NCBI GenBank assembly: GCA_020636095.1
Contig: JACJYN010000016.1
Span: 6,622-70,621 of the forward strand
DNA from: Lewinellaceae bacterium
Lineage (GTDB): Bacteria; Bacteroidota; Bacteroidia; Chitinophagales; Saprospiraceae
Reading direction: 5' to 3'
Length of the DNA: 64,000 nt
The position numbers were made by a program, and so were the translations under genes. The notes under the pieces were generated by a model, which worked only from the letters and a program-made list of their open reading frames with translations, was not told the DNA's origin and ran no database searches. Shown in pieces: positions 32,533 to 41,791 of this stretch (positions are counted from its first letter, which is position 1; every line of letters starts with the position of its first letter).

Positions 32533-35500
32533 ATGAAAGCAACACTATTTAAGTACTTGATAAGCAGTGTCCTGCTATTGGCTTGCCTGTCCGTCTCCCA
32601 ATCACAGGATATGGTGGCAAACTATCCATTTAATGGGAATGCCGGCGATGCGAGCAGTTTTGAAAACAATGCCTCGGTGAACGGGGCTTTGCTTACCCAG
32701 GATCGGTTCGGCAACGCCAATAGTGCCTTTTCTTTCGATGGCGAACAGAGCTATCTCCTGGCGCCTAATGCTGGACAGCTCAATTCCGATTATACGACCG
32801 TGAGCTTTTGGATCAAGCCCAACAGCCTGCCACCCCAGGGAGAGTTCTACCCGTTGTCTTTTGGCGGTTGGCAGGAACGCTGGAAAATATCATTACCGGG
32901 CCACGGGAAATTGATCTGGACCACCAATAATGCTTCTGGCATTTCTGATATGGACGCCGGCGATGGCAATGAGGTGACAGTCGGCGAGTGGAGCCACGTC
33001 GCCATGGTACACGACGGGACGAACGACAAGATTTTCATCAATGGAGCCTTGGCCAATACCAAGGCAGTTGCCGGCGTTATGAACAGTACCGATAAACCGC
33101 TAGGCATCGGCTATGACCCCATTGACAAAGCCAATTTCTTCGATGGCGCTCTGGATGAGGTAACCATTTTCAATGGCGCCCTATCCGATCAGGATATAAT
33201 GGATTTGTATAATGCCCAAAGCATGGCGCCGGTTGTGCCGCCGGGTATGGTAGCCAATTATGCCTTTAGCAATAACGCGACGGACGGCACTTCCTTCAAC
33301 AACCACGGCGTCGTAACCGGTGCCAGTCCAACTGCCGACCGCTTCGGTTTTGGAAACAGCGCCTATGAGTTCAATGGCATAAGCTCCCGAATCGATGCGC
33401 CGAATTCCAGCCATTTGAATTCCGCTCTTACCTCAGTTAGTTTTTGGGTGAAAGTCAATGAACTACCCGCTCAGGGTGAAGTGTTCCTGCTTTCCTTCGG
33501 CGGTTGGCAGGAGCGGTGGAAGATTTCTTTGCCGGGCCATGGCAAACCCGTCTTCACTACCAACGCTACCGGAGGCATTTCCGATATGGATTCCGGCGAC
33601 GGCAATGAATTGACTCCCGGAGTATGGAAGCAGGTCGTCATGGTTCACGATGGAAGTAAAGACCTGATCTATATCGATGGCGCCCTTACCAATGAAAAAA
33701 ATGTGGCAGGCGACCTCAATTCTACTGCGCATCCTCTGGGTATGGGCTATAACCCCGTTGACGGCGGCGGCTACTTTAATGGAGCCCTGGACGAGGTGAA
33801 AATCTATAATGTCGCCCTGACTGCCCAGGAGGTTGCCGATCTGTACACGGCGGAATCTACTTCCCCGGCTCAACCCACTGACCTGGTAGCCGATTTCCCA
33901 TTTGCCGGCAATGCTGATGATGTGACCCAGTTTGAAAACAATGGATCGGTGGGCGGCGCTCAACTGTCAGCCGACCGCTTTGGTTTTGGCGGCAATGCCT
34001 ATAGCTTTGCCGGCGCCGATTCGATTCTGGTTTCCAATTCTGTCCAGTACAACTCTCCCCTGGCTTCCGTTAGTTTCTGGGTGAAAGCCGACGAACTGCC
34101 GGCGCAAGGGGAGGCATATCTGCTCTCCTTCGGCGGCTGGCAGGAACGCTGGAAGATCTCCCTGCCGGGCCACGGCAAACCTGTTTTTACTACCAACTCT
34201 ACAGGAGGCATATCGGATATGGACTCCGGCGATGGCAATGAACTGGCCGTCGGCGAGTGGAAGCATGTCGTGATGGTCCACGATGGAACCAAAGACCTGA
34301 TCTATATGGACGGGGCGCTGGCTAATGAAAAGAATGTTGCGGGGGATCTCAACAGCACCAACTTCCCCTTCGGCATTGGCAATAACCCCATCGATGGCGG
34401 CTCCTATTTCGTTGGGCAACTGGATGACATTCAGCTTTACGATGTTGCCTTAACCGCCCAGCAGGTAGCGGATTTGTACGCTGCCCAGAACGTGGCGCCA
34501 ATGGTGGGCGACGGGCTGGTGGCGGATTATCCTTTTAGCGGGAATGGTAAAGATGTGACGCCCTACCGGAATAACGCCAGCGTATCCGGCGCCCAGTTGG
34601 CCGATGACCGCTTCGGCCGCGCCAATAAGGCTTATCAGTTTGATGGCGTAAATGACGAGGCTATGGCGAATAATTCCGTACAACTGAATTCCGACTATAC
34701 TACGGCCGGCTTCTGGATCAACGTCAGTGAACTCCCCGCACAGGGCGAAGCTTATCTGCTCTCCTTCGGCGGCTGGCAGGAGCGCTGGAAGATTTCGCTG
34801 CCCGACCATGGAAAGATTGTATGGACGACCAACAACTCTTCAGGCATTTCGGATATGGACGCCGGCGGCGGCAACGAACTGCAGCCTGGGGTATGGACGT
34901 ATGTGGCCATGGTGCACGATGGCGCCAAAGACAAGATCTACATCAACGGCGTTTCGGTGGCGGAAAAAGATGTTAGTGGGACCTTGAACAGCACTACCTA
35001 TCCGCTGGGCATGGGCTTTAATATCGTTGATGGCGGCTCCTATTTCAACGGAAGCCTGGACGATATTCAGATCTACAACGTAGCCCTCACCAGCCAGCAA
35101 ATTGCCGATCTCTATGCGGCGCAGTCCCTGCCTCCGCTAGAAACCGATGTGACGCCGCCCACCGCGCCGCTGAACTTCGCCGCAACCGTCAACTTCACCG
35201 ATGTATCCCTCTCCTGGTTGCCTTCGACCGACGATGTGGGCGTAGTGGCTTACAACCTCTTCCAGGATTCGGAAAAAATTATGACTACGCCTGAGAACAA
35301 TGCTTCCCTATTGGGCTTGCCCCAGCTGACCGAATTCACTTTCGGCGTTACGGCAGTAGATGAAGCGGGTAACGAATCCGGTATGACAACCCTAACCGTC
35401 ATGACCGGTGAAGACCAGACTCCGGATGTTACCCCTCCGACTACTCCAGGCAATTTAACCGCTTCGCCGGGCTCCAGTTCGGTGGGTTTGGGCTGGGATG

Positions 35501-36660
35501 CTTCGGTAGATGACCGGGGCGTGGCCGGCTATGTGATCCTGGTGGATGGCTTCTTCTATGATTCCATTCCCGGCAATAATACTTCTATTGTAGTAGGAGG
35601 CCTGGATCCTGAAACGCTTTATACCTTTGAAGTATACGCATTTGATGCGGCCGGTAATAACTCTGATGTGGCTGATATTACCATTAGTACAACTGCTGAA
35701 TTAGAAACCAGCGAACCCGGCCTGGTGGCCTGGTACCGGTTTGAGAACAATGCCAATGACGCCACGCCATACGCCAATCATGGCGCGATCGGGGGGAACC
35801 CCACCTTTGCAGCCGGCCCGGGCAACGCGCCTGCCGGATCTACGGGATTGGCGATTGTATTTGACGGCGACCAGGATTCTGTATTGGCTGCAAATGCAGT
35901 GCAATTGATCTCAGATTACACTACCGTGAGCTTCTGGATCCGGGTGGATGGACAAAACCTGCAGGACGCGGAGGCTTATGTCCTGGACTTCGGCCACTGG
36001 AGTCAGCGCTGGAAGATATCTCTTCCGCAGCACCTAAGGATCGTTTGGACCACTAACAGTGAGAATGCACAATTACCCAATGCCATACACGATATGGACG
36101 CTGGCGACGGCAATGAGCTGGTGCTCGGCTTCTGGTGGTACGTCACCATGGTGCACGACGGAGAAAGAGACATCATTTACCTGGATGGCCAGGAGGTGAA
36201 TAACCTAGCGGCGCCGGGCACGCTGAACAGCACTTCTTTCCCCTTCGGAATGGGTAGCAATCCCATCGAAGGCGGCCAGTACTTCCAGGGTGCATTGGAT
36301 GAAGTGAAGATCTACAATAAGGCCCTGACGGCCGATGAAGTGATGAGGCTTTACGCCAGTGGTACTACCGGAACGAACGACCTGAGCGCCAAACTGGATG
36401 CTGTATTGCAGGTTATTTATCCGAACCCCGGCACAGAGCAGGTGCACATCGCTCATAAGCTGTCTGCAGGCCAGTCCTTGCTGATCCGGGTAATGGATGC
36501 CGCCGGCCGGCAAATAGACGCAGTGCAGTTTGATAAAAACGAACTCGCCAGTGGCCAACTCATCACTTTAGATGTGGAGGGCTATCAGGCAGGTACCTAC
36601 TTTATCAACTTTGTGGTGGATGGGAAAAATAGTGGAACGGCTCAATTCGTGAAAGAATAA
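32533..36660 (+). CDS. Secreted five-LamG protein with two FN3 domains and T9SS sorting domain
   Basis: A 1375-residue protein with a signal peptide (MKATLFKYLISSVLLLACLS). Four tandem LamG domains of about 205-210 residues occupy about 28-865. Each holds FGGWQERWKISLPGHGK or a close variant. Two fibronectin type III domains follow (about 870-1050, each beginning DVTPPT), then a fifth, more diverged LamG (about 1060-1275) and a T9SS C-terminal domain (VIYPNPGTEQVHIAHKLSAG to FVKE). No catalytic part is seen, so it is probably a glycan-binding or adhesive surface protein. It starts 46 bp after the previous enzyme gene, consistent with one operon. The LamG copies are similar at DNA level, so recombination among them is likely. 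Confidence 0.88.
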   Translation: MKATLFKYLISSVLLLACLSVSQSQDMVANYPFNGNAGDASSFENNASVNGALLTQDRFGNANSAFSFDGEQSYLLAPNAGQLNSDYTTVSFWIKPNSLPPQGEFYPLSFGGWQERWKISLPGHGKLIWTTNNASGISDMDAGDGNEVTVGEWSHVAMVHDGTNDKIFINGALANTKAVAGVMNSTDKPLGIGYDPIDKANFFDGALDEVTIFNGALSDQDIMDLYNAQSMAPVVPPGMVANYAFSNNATDGTSFNNHGVVTGASPTADRFGFGNSAYEFNGISSRIDAPNSSHLNSALTSVSFWVKVNELPAQGEVFLLSFGGWQERWKISLPGHGKPVFTTNATGGISDMDSGDGNELTPGVWKQVVMVHDGSKDLIYIDGALTNEKNVAGDLNSTAHPLGMGYNPVDGGGYFNGALDEVKIYNVALTAQEVADLYTAESTSPAQPTDLVADFPFAGNADDVTQFENNGSVGGAQLSADRFGFGGNAYSFAGADSILVSNSVQYNSPLASVSFWVKADELPAQGEAYLLSFGGWQERWKISLPGHGKPVFTTNSTGGISDMDSGDGNELAVGEWKHVVMVHDGTKDLIYMDGALANEKNVAGDLNSTNFPFGIGNNPIDGGSYFVGQLDDIQLYDVALTAQQVADLYAAQNVAPMVGDGLVADYPFSGNGKDVTPYRNNASVSGAQLADDRFGRANKAYQFDGVNDEAMANNSVQLNSDYTTAGFWINVSELPAQGEAYLLSFGGWQERWKISLPDHGKIVWTTNNSSGISDMDAGGGNELQPGVWTYVAMVHDGAKDKIYINGVSVAEKDVSGTLNSTTYPLGMGFNIVDGGSYFNGSLDDIQIYNVALTSQQIADLYAAQSLPPLETDVTPPTAPLNFAATVNFTDVSLSWLPSTDDVGVVAYNLFQDSEKIMTTPENNASLLGLPQLTEFTFGVTAVDEAGNESGMTTLTVMTGEDQTPDVTPPTTPGNLTASPGSSSVGLGWDASVDDRGVAGYVILVDGFFYDSIPGNNTSIVVGGLDPETLYTFEVYAFDAAGNNSDVADITISTTAELETSEPGLVAWYRFENNANDATPYANHGAIGGNPTFAAGPGNAPAGSTGLAIVFDGDQDSVLAANAVQLISDYTTVSFWIRVDGQNLQDAEAYVLDFGHWSQRWKISLPQHLRIVWTTNSENAQLPNAIHDMDAGDGNELVLGFWWYVTMVHDGERDIIYLDGQEVNNLAAPGTLNSTSFPFGMGSNPIEGGQYFQGALDEVKIYNKALTADEVMRLYASGTTGTNDLSAKLDAVLQVIYPNPGTEQVHIAHKLSAGQSLLIRVMDAAGRQIDAVQFDKNELASGQLITLDVEGYQAGTYFINFVVDGKNSGTAQFVKE

Positions 36661-36661
36661 T

Positions 36662-36684
36662 AGGCCGCGAATGGGAGGCGGCCT
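36662..36684 (+). terminator. Short stem-loop after the five-LamG gene
   Basis: AGGCCGC (36662-36668) pairs with GCGGCCT (36678-36684), starting 2 bp after the stop codon. A T-rich stretch occurs further on at 36694-36718. It may end the susCD operon, but no T-run follows directly. Confidence 0.4.
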
Positions 36685-36721
36685 CAAATTCCGGAACCTT
36701 CTTTACAGGTTTTCTTTTTGA

Positions 36722-36928
36722 GAGCATGTTTAGAGGTGGTGCTTTGGAGGCGAAAATGGCTGATTTTGGGTTCTCATGAGGCTCATTATCCTGCCCATAG
36801 CAGCGCTACGGGCAGGAAAATAGCCGAAATGAGGTTCCAAAAGCGGTGATTTGCCCCGAAGGGGGCCCCTGGGGGCAGCCCAAATAGCCTGCCCCGATGC
36901 ATATCGGGGACTACCTCCAAACATGCTC
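36722..36928. mobile_element. Palindromic MITE-like element A6 with TGA target duplication
   Basis: The inverted ends are GAGCATGTTTAGAGGTGG (left) and CTACCTCCAAACATGCTC (right), with TGA flanking both sides (36719-36721 and 36929-36931). The interior shares a GATTTTGGGTTCTCATG motif and a GAAATGAGGTTCC motif with A3. At 207 bp it is longer than the 161-bp copies because of an extra palindrome-rich part near the right end (around 36855-36910). Confidence 0.8.
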
Positions 36929-36953
36929 TGAGGCAGCCTCCTGTTTTTTGAAT

Positions 36954-37104
36954 TAAGTAGTCGGACATATTTATTTTACCTATTGACAGCACGGTCGGGC
37001 GTCTACGCCCGGGCGTGGCTCAGCCTAAGCTGCCTGAATCACTCACGGGCGGGGACGCCCGCGAGTGCAACGTTAAGCTAAATTTAAAACTGTCCGACTA
37101 CTTA
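36954..37104. repeat. 151-bp element with perfect 14-bp inverted ends, upstream of the ABC operon
   Basis: TAAGTAGTCGGACA (36954-36967) is matched by TGTCCGACTACTTA (37091-37104). The interior has GC-rich palindromes (CGGGCGT, ACGCCCG). It ends 11 bp before the start codon of the sugar-binding lipoprotein gene, so it must overlap that gene's leader and perhaps its promoter. No target duplication is obvious. Confidence 0.65.
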
Positions 37105-37115
37105 TATCCTGAATT

Positions 37116-38423
37116 ATGAACATAAAAAGGCGCCTACGCCGATCGGCACGCCTCCTGCTGCTGGCCTTATTGCTCGCCTCCTGCGGCAAAGGCCACAACA
37201 AAAAAGGCTACAGCCTGGAGTACTGGTCCTCCAATAACGGAGGAGAGATCCGGTTTTCCGAATGGGTGGTGGGCCAGTGGAACGGCCGGCAGCCCGAAGC
37301 CAAGGTCAAATACCAGCCGGTGCCGGAAGGGCAGTCCAGCGAGGAGATCATCCTGGCGGCGGTGGTGGGTAAAACGACGCCGGATATCTACTCCAATATA
37401 TGGCAGGGCAGCGTGGAGTTTTACAGCCAGGCGGGCATCCTCGTTCCTTTGGATACGCTGGAAGGCTTTATGGATTTCATTCAGCAACGATGCAGCCCCG
37501 AAACGATCCGCGAGATCACCTCCGGGGATGGGCATATTTATCAGATGCCCTGGAAGGTAAACCCGATCATGACGATTTACAACAAAGGGATTCTGGCTTC
37601 CTTAAAGCTCGATACTTTACCCTTAACCTATTCCGCCTACCTGGATGCCGCCCGCCAGTTTCGAAAAGATACGGACGGCGATGGTTACGTGGATCAATGG
37701 TTTGGCAATACTTCGGTCAAGCTGGCCTGGTACCAGCGGCTGTTTAATTTCTATCCGCTGTATCTGGCGGCTTCTGATGGAGCGCCTTTGATCAAAGACA
37801 ACCGGGCGGCGTTTAACAATGAATATGCAATAGGGGCCTTCCGCTTCCTGCAGGAGGTGTACAGAGAGAATTACTTTTCCAAAGAACAGCAGTCCGCCGG
37901 GCAGGACTTGTTTGTCGCCGAAAAGATCGCCACCAAATTTACCGGGCCCTGGGAGATACAGTATCTTGAAAAGTATAAGGGGGATCAGATGGACTACGGC
38001 TTCTTTTCCATGCCGGTACCGGACGGCCACAGCGGCCCGGTGTATACCTACTGCGACCCCAAGAGCATTGTGGTCTTCAATACTTGCCGGGACCCGCAGC
38101 TGGCCTTTGAGTTTATCCGGACGATGGTGGACAGGGAGGGCGACTTAAAGTTCTTAGAAGCCACTTATCAATTGCCCCGCCGGCAGGGGATCGACAGCAT
38201 TCCGGAATTTCGGGACTTCTTCGCCGCTAACCCGCGCTTGCAGGTATTTGCCCAACAGGCAAAGCATATCAGAGGAGTCGATAATTGTGAAGTATTAACC
38301 GAAGTTTTTGATATTATTTCCCAGGAATATGAGGCTTGTGTCCTCTATCAGGTCAAAACCCCGGAGCAGGCCATTGCCGATGCGGAGCGGGCGGTAAATG
38401 TTTTATTACGAGTAAAAAATTGA
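37116..38423 (+). CDS. CUT1 ABC importer, sugar-binding lipoprotein
   Basis: A 435-residue extracellular solute-binding protein (family 1). Its leader ends LLLALLLASCGKG, with a lipobox Cys. The mature protein has the usual two-lobe features (SLEYWSSNNGGEIRFSEWVV, KTTPDIYSNIWQGSVEFYSQ, PWKVNPIMTIYNKGIL, ATKFTGPWEIQYLEKYKGDQ). It would catch oligosaccharides in the periplasm and pass them to the two permeases that follow (18 bp, then a 4-bp overlap). The glycan is not shown by the sequence, but the GH130 genes downstream point to mannosides. Confidence 0.9.
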   Translation: MNIKRRLRRSARLLLLALLLASCGKGHNKKGYSLEYWSSNNGGEIRFSEWVVGQWNGRQPEAKVKYQPVPEGQSSEEIILAAVVGKTTPDIYSNIWQGSVEFYSQAGILVPLDTLEGFMDFIQQRCSPETIREITSGDGHIYQMPWKVNPIMTIYNKGILASLKLDTLPLTYSAYLDAARQFRKDTDGDGYVDQWFGNTSVKLAWYQRLFNFYPLYLAASDGAPLIKDNRAAFNNEYAIGAFRFLQEVYRENYFSKEQQSAGQDLFVAEKIATKFTGPWEIQYLEKYKGDQMDYGFFSMPVPDGHSGPVYTYCDPKSIVVFNTCRDPQLAFEFIRTMVDREGDLKFLEATYQLPRRQGIDSIPEFRDFFAANPRLQVFAQQAKHIRGVDNCEVLTEVFDIISQEYEACVLYQVKTPEQAIADAERAVNVLLRVKN

Positions 38424-38441
38424 GGCCAATAGACTTTAATT

Positions 38442-39317
38442 ATGGCAGCAAACCACAAACTCAGGAAAAAACTGGTTCCCTATCTCATCGTATCTCCTTA
38501 TCTGATACACCTGTTGCTATTTGTCCTCTTTCCGGTGGTATTTTCGGTTGTTCTGACCTTCCATAAGTGGAATATCATTTCGCCTATGGAATACGTGGGG
38601 CTGGACAACTTCGCGCGGCTCGTACAGGACCGGTTGTTCTGGAAAGCGATCCTGAACACCCTGGTGTTTTTGGCGATCCATATTCCCCTGCAGATCATCA
38701 TTGCCCTTACCCTGGCTTATTTTCTGAACCAGAAGCTCTTCATCCGTGGTTTCTTCCGGGCTTCCTTCTTTCTGCCGGTAGTGATCTCCGGAGTGGTGGT
38801 CACTATTTTGTGGCAACAGTTGTACGGGTTTGAATCCGGCCTGATCAACCGCGCCCTGTCCGGGCTGGGGTTGGGAAAAGTGGAATGGCTGACCAGCAGT
38901 AAGGTGGCGATGGTGGCCATCGCCCTGATGGCGACCTGGAAAAATGTGGGCCTGTATGTTATTTTGTTTCTGGTTGGCCTGCAATCGGTACCCGAAAGCT
39001 ATTACGAAGCGGCGGATGTGGAAGGCGCCAACGCCTGGCAAAAATTCAGGTTTATCACCCTGCCTGCCATCAACCCGATGCTGTTTATGGTGGTTATCCT
39101 GTCCACGATTGGAGGGTTCAGCCTGTTTATCGAACCATACATAATGACAGGCGGCGGGCCGCTCAATAGCACGCTGTCGGCCATGCTGTACATCTACAAA
39201 CAGGCCTTTGAATATTATCACATGGGGTATTCGGCGACACTGGGCATTTTTTTTGCCATGCTGGTCATGCTGGTGGTGGCCGTTCAGAAGTATGCTATCG
39301 AAAACGATGATGAATGA
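38442..39317 (+). CDS. CUT1 ABC importer, permease (MalF-like)
   Basis: A 291-residue inner-membrane protein with six predicted helices and no MalF-type extra periplasmic loop. It carries the EAA loop that contacts the ATPase, YYEAADVEGANAWQKFRFIT followed by LPAINP. It is one half of the channel. Its stop codon overlaps the start of the second permease (ATGA at 39314-39317). It belongs with the binding protein just upstream and the ATPase at 44213. Confidence 0.92.
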   Translation: MAANHKLRKKLVPYLIVSPYLIHLLLFVLFPVVFSVVLTFHKWNIISPMEYVGLDNFARLVQDRLFWKAILNTLVFLAIHIPLQIIIALTLAYFLNQKLFIRGFFRASFFLPVVISGVVVTILWQQLYGFESGLINRALSGLGLGKVEWLTSSKVAMVAIALMATWKNVGLYVILFLVGLQSVPESYYEAADVEGANAWQKFRFITLPAINPMLFMVVILSTIGGFSLFIEPYIMTGGGPLNSTLSAMLYIYKQAFEYYHMGYSATLGIFFAMLVMLVVAVQKYAIENDDE

Positions 39318-40127
39318 AATTTTCTAAACTCATACTATTCCTCTTACTGCTGGGAGCGGCGCTCTCCTTTTTGTATCCCTTTTACTGGATGATCCTGGCC
39401 TCGCTGACGCCGGAAAGCCAGATCGGCCAGTTGGGAGTGATTCCAAAGGAGCTAACCTTTAGCAATTACACGCTCATGTTCAGTAAGATTCCGATCTGGC
39501 GGTCTTTGCTCAACAGCACCATCGTAGCCGGGTGTTCCACATTGGGGGTATTGATATTTGGCTCTATGGCCGGGTATTCGTTGGCCAAGCTCCAATTCAG
39601 AGGCCAGGGGCTCTTGTTCCTGCTCATCATTTTCACGATGACTTTACCCTTTCAGATCACCCTGATCCCGAATTACATCCTGATGGTGAAATTCCGATGG
39701 GTAGACACCCTGGCGGCGCTGATCATACCGGCGCTGAACAACGCCTTTGCGATCCTGATGTTCCGGCAGGCATTCAAAAGCATCCCCAACGACCTGATCG
39801 ACGCGGCCCGAATCGATGGGTGCAGCGAGCTGAGGATCATTTTCCAGATTCTGTGTACTAATATTATTCCACCATCATCACCGTCGCCATTCTCACTTTT
39901 ATGAATTCCTGGAACGACGTCCTCTGGTACTGATCGTAATCCGGGACGAGCAGCTGATGACCATGCCGCAGCTGGTCACCCTGTTTGCCGTGGGCGGGCG
40001 GGCGGAGGCTCAATTGGGCGTCAAACTGGCGTCCGCTGTTTTGCTGGCTTTGCCCATCATCATTGCGTATGCCATTTTTCAGAAACACTTCATTCAAAGT
40101 ATGGCTTCATCCGGACTTAAAGGTTGA
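39314..40127 (+). CDS. CUT1 ABC importer, permease (MalG-like), frameshifted
   Basis: The first 185 codons give a normal MalG-type permease, including the EAA loop LIDAARIDGCSELRIIFQIL. After about 39860 the frame is lost. The missing C-terminal helices are encoded in other frames: TIITVAILTFMNSWNDVLW, then LIVIRDEQLMTMPQLVTLFA, then the end FQKHFIQSMASSGLKG with a TGA at 40125-40127. At least two small indels lie between about 39860 and 39940. The rest of the operon is intact, so a sequencing error is as likely as real inactivation. If real, the importer would not assemble. Confidence 0.8.
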
Positions 40128-40153
40128 ATGCATAGCAAAAAAAACACAAATAG

Positions 40154-41579
40154 ATGATACCCGTCAAAAGGATGAAGATTCGGATTGTTCCTACGGTTGA
40201 AAGAGTGATCCCGAAATTTTTGAATTTTTCAAACCCGGACAGAATTAAATACATCGTAGGGTACATACGGTCGCTGGATGGAAAAACAGTAGAAGCACAA
40301 CTCGGACAGGCTCTTTCGGAATTTAAAAGCCGGCATATTGATTTTGAAGGCGTCTTGTTAACCAACTACCGGAAAATTGAGCAGCATTTGCCGGACAAGA
40401 ACCTGTCTATGCCTCAAAAATTATTGATCGGCGCCTACTTTACACATGAATACGCGGTAGAGGCCGCCGCCTTATTCAACCCCTCCATCGTCTCTCATCC
40501 CGATCAGAGCAACCTGAAGGATGGAGAGCTGCGATTTATCCTGAGCCTTCGGGCGACCGGCGAAGGCCATATTTCTTCTATTGAATTCAAAACAGGCGTT
40601 ATCGGCCCTGATGGAGCGATCCACCCGCATCAATCCGCCACAAAGCTGTCAACCGGAAAGAGAGTGGAAGCGCAGCAGTACAGCAAGGACTTCGTTATCA
40701 GCCGGGCGGAATGCAGCGGAGCGGCCGAAGCGATGATGCAACGCGCCTTGCCGGAGCGGTTCACCCTACAGGAAGCTTTAGCGATAATAAGCCAAATTGA
40801 GGCTGACACCAACCTCAGCCTGCAGGCTGCCAAAGAAAAGATTTCGGATGTTTACAGCCTGAATTACGAACTGTATTTTGATAAAGATATCCCGATCAGT
40901 AGCCGGGTGATCTTCCCCTCGTCGAGTTCGGAATCCAATGGTATGGAGGATGCCAGGTTCGTCCGCTTCCAGCACGAGGATCAAATACTGTATTTGGGCA
41001 CTTATACAGCCTATAACGGAAGAGCGATCAGTACCGCAGCTCGTCGAAACCAAAGACTTTCGGCATTTCAGGATACTACTTTTACGGTAAAGCAGCTTCC
41101 GATAAAGGGATGGTACTTTTTTCCCGGAGAAGATAAAAAAGGGAAATATGCGATGGTTGGCAGGCAGGGGGATGCCTTTCTATCATGTATTCCGACAGCC
41201 TCCATTTCTGGCAGGAATACAAGCTGCTGCAAGCGCCCCAAAGAGCATGGGAACTCCTCCAGATAGGCAATTGCGGGAGCCCGATAAAAACCCTTACGGC
41301 TGGCTGCTGCTCACTCACGCGGTTGGGCCTATGCGTAAATACGTGCTCAGTTTTACGCTACTGGACCTTCACGACCCCGAAACGGTTCTGGCCACTCTGG
41401 ATGAACCCTTCTTAAGCCCCAATGAGGAGGAAAGGGAAGGGTATGTACCGCACGTCCTCTATTCTTGTGGACTGATACAACACCGGGAAAACCTGGTTAT
41501 TCCTTATGCCATGTCGGACAGCTCCATCAGTTTCGCTCAGGTGGAACTGGAGGAGGTGATCAAGTCACTGTTGGGGTGA
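40154..41579 (+). CDS. GH130 family protein, multiply frameshifted
   Basis: The first 290 codons read cleanly and give a long N-terminal helical part. This is followed by the GH130 core with YELYFDKDIPISSRVIFPSS and NGMEDARFVRF, where the Asp of EDAR is the expected catalytic acid. From about 41035 to 41290 the continuation needs several frame changes (QLVETKDFRHF, YGKAASDKGMVLF, GKYAMVGRQG, CLSIMYSDSLHFWQEYKLLQ, IGNCGSPIKT). It then settles on YGWLLLTHAVGPMRKYVLSF to the end at 41579. All pieces fit GH130 proteins of about 475-490 residues. Most members are phosphorylases or hydrolases of beta-mannosides. Without a signal peptide it would act in the cytoplasm on sugars delivered by the ABC importer. 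Confidence 0.8.
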
Positions 41580-41791
41580 TCGGGTGTTGGCCCGGGTAGA
41601 ATCAGTTGATTAATTGCCTGTCTCAAGAGCCGGGTAAAGTAGAAAAAAACACGGCACGATGCTAAAACCTGCCCATGCCCCCGAGCTGGTATCAACCCTG
41701 ACAAACCCCAAGGAGCTATCAACCCCTGGCTGCGCCCAGTTTGTGATAAACCCAGGGGGGCAAAAGGGAATCGTTCCAAAAAAACAAAGGT

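Noticed and set aside
32533..35130. Tandem DNA repeats considered as a mobile or satellite array.
   Set aside because: They encode complete LamG domains in one intact frame and are explained by domain duplication.
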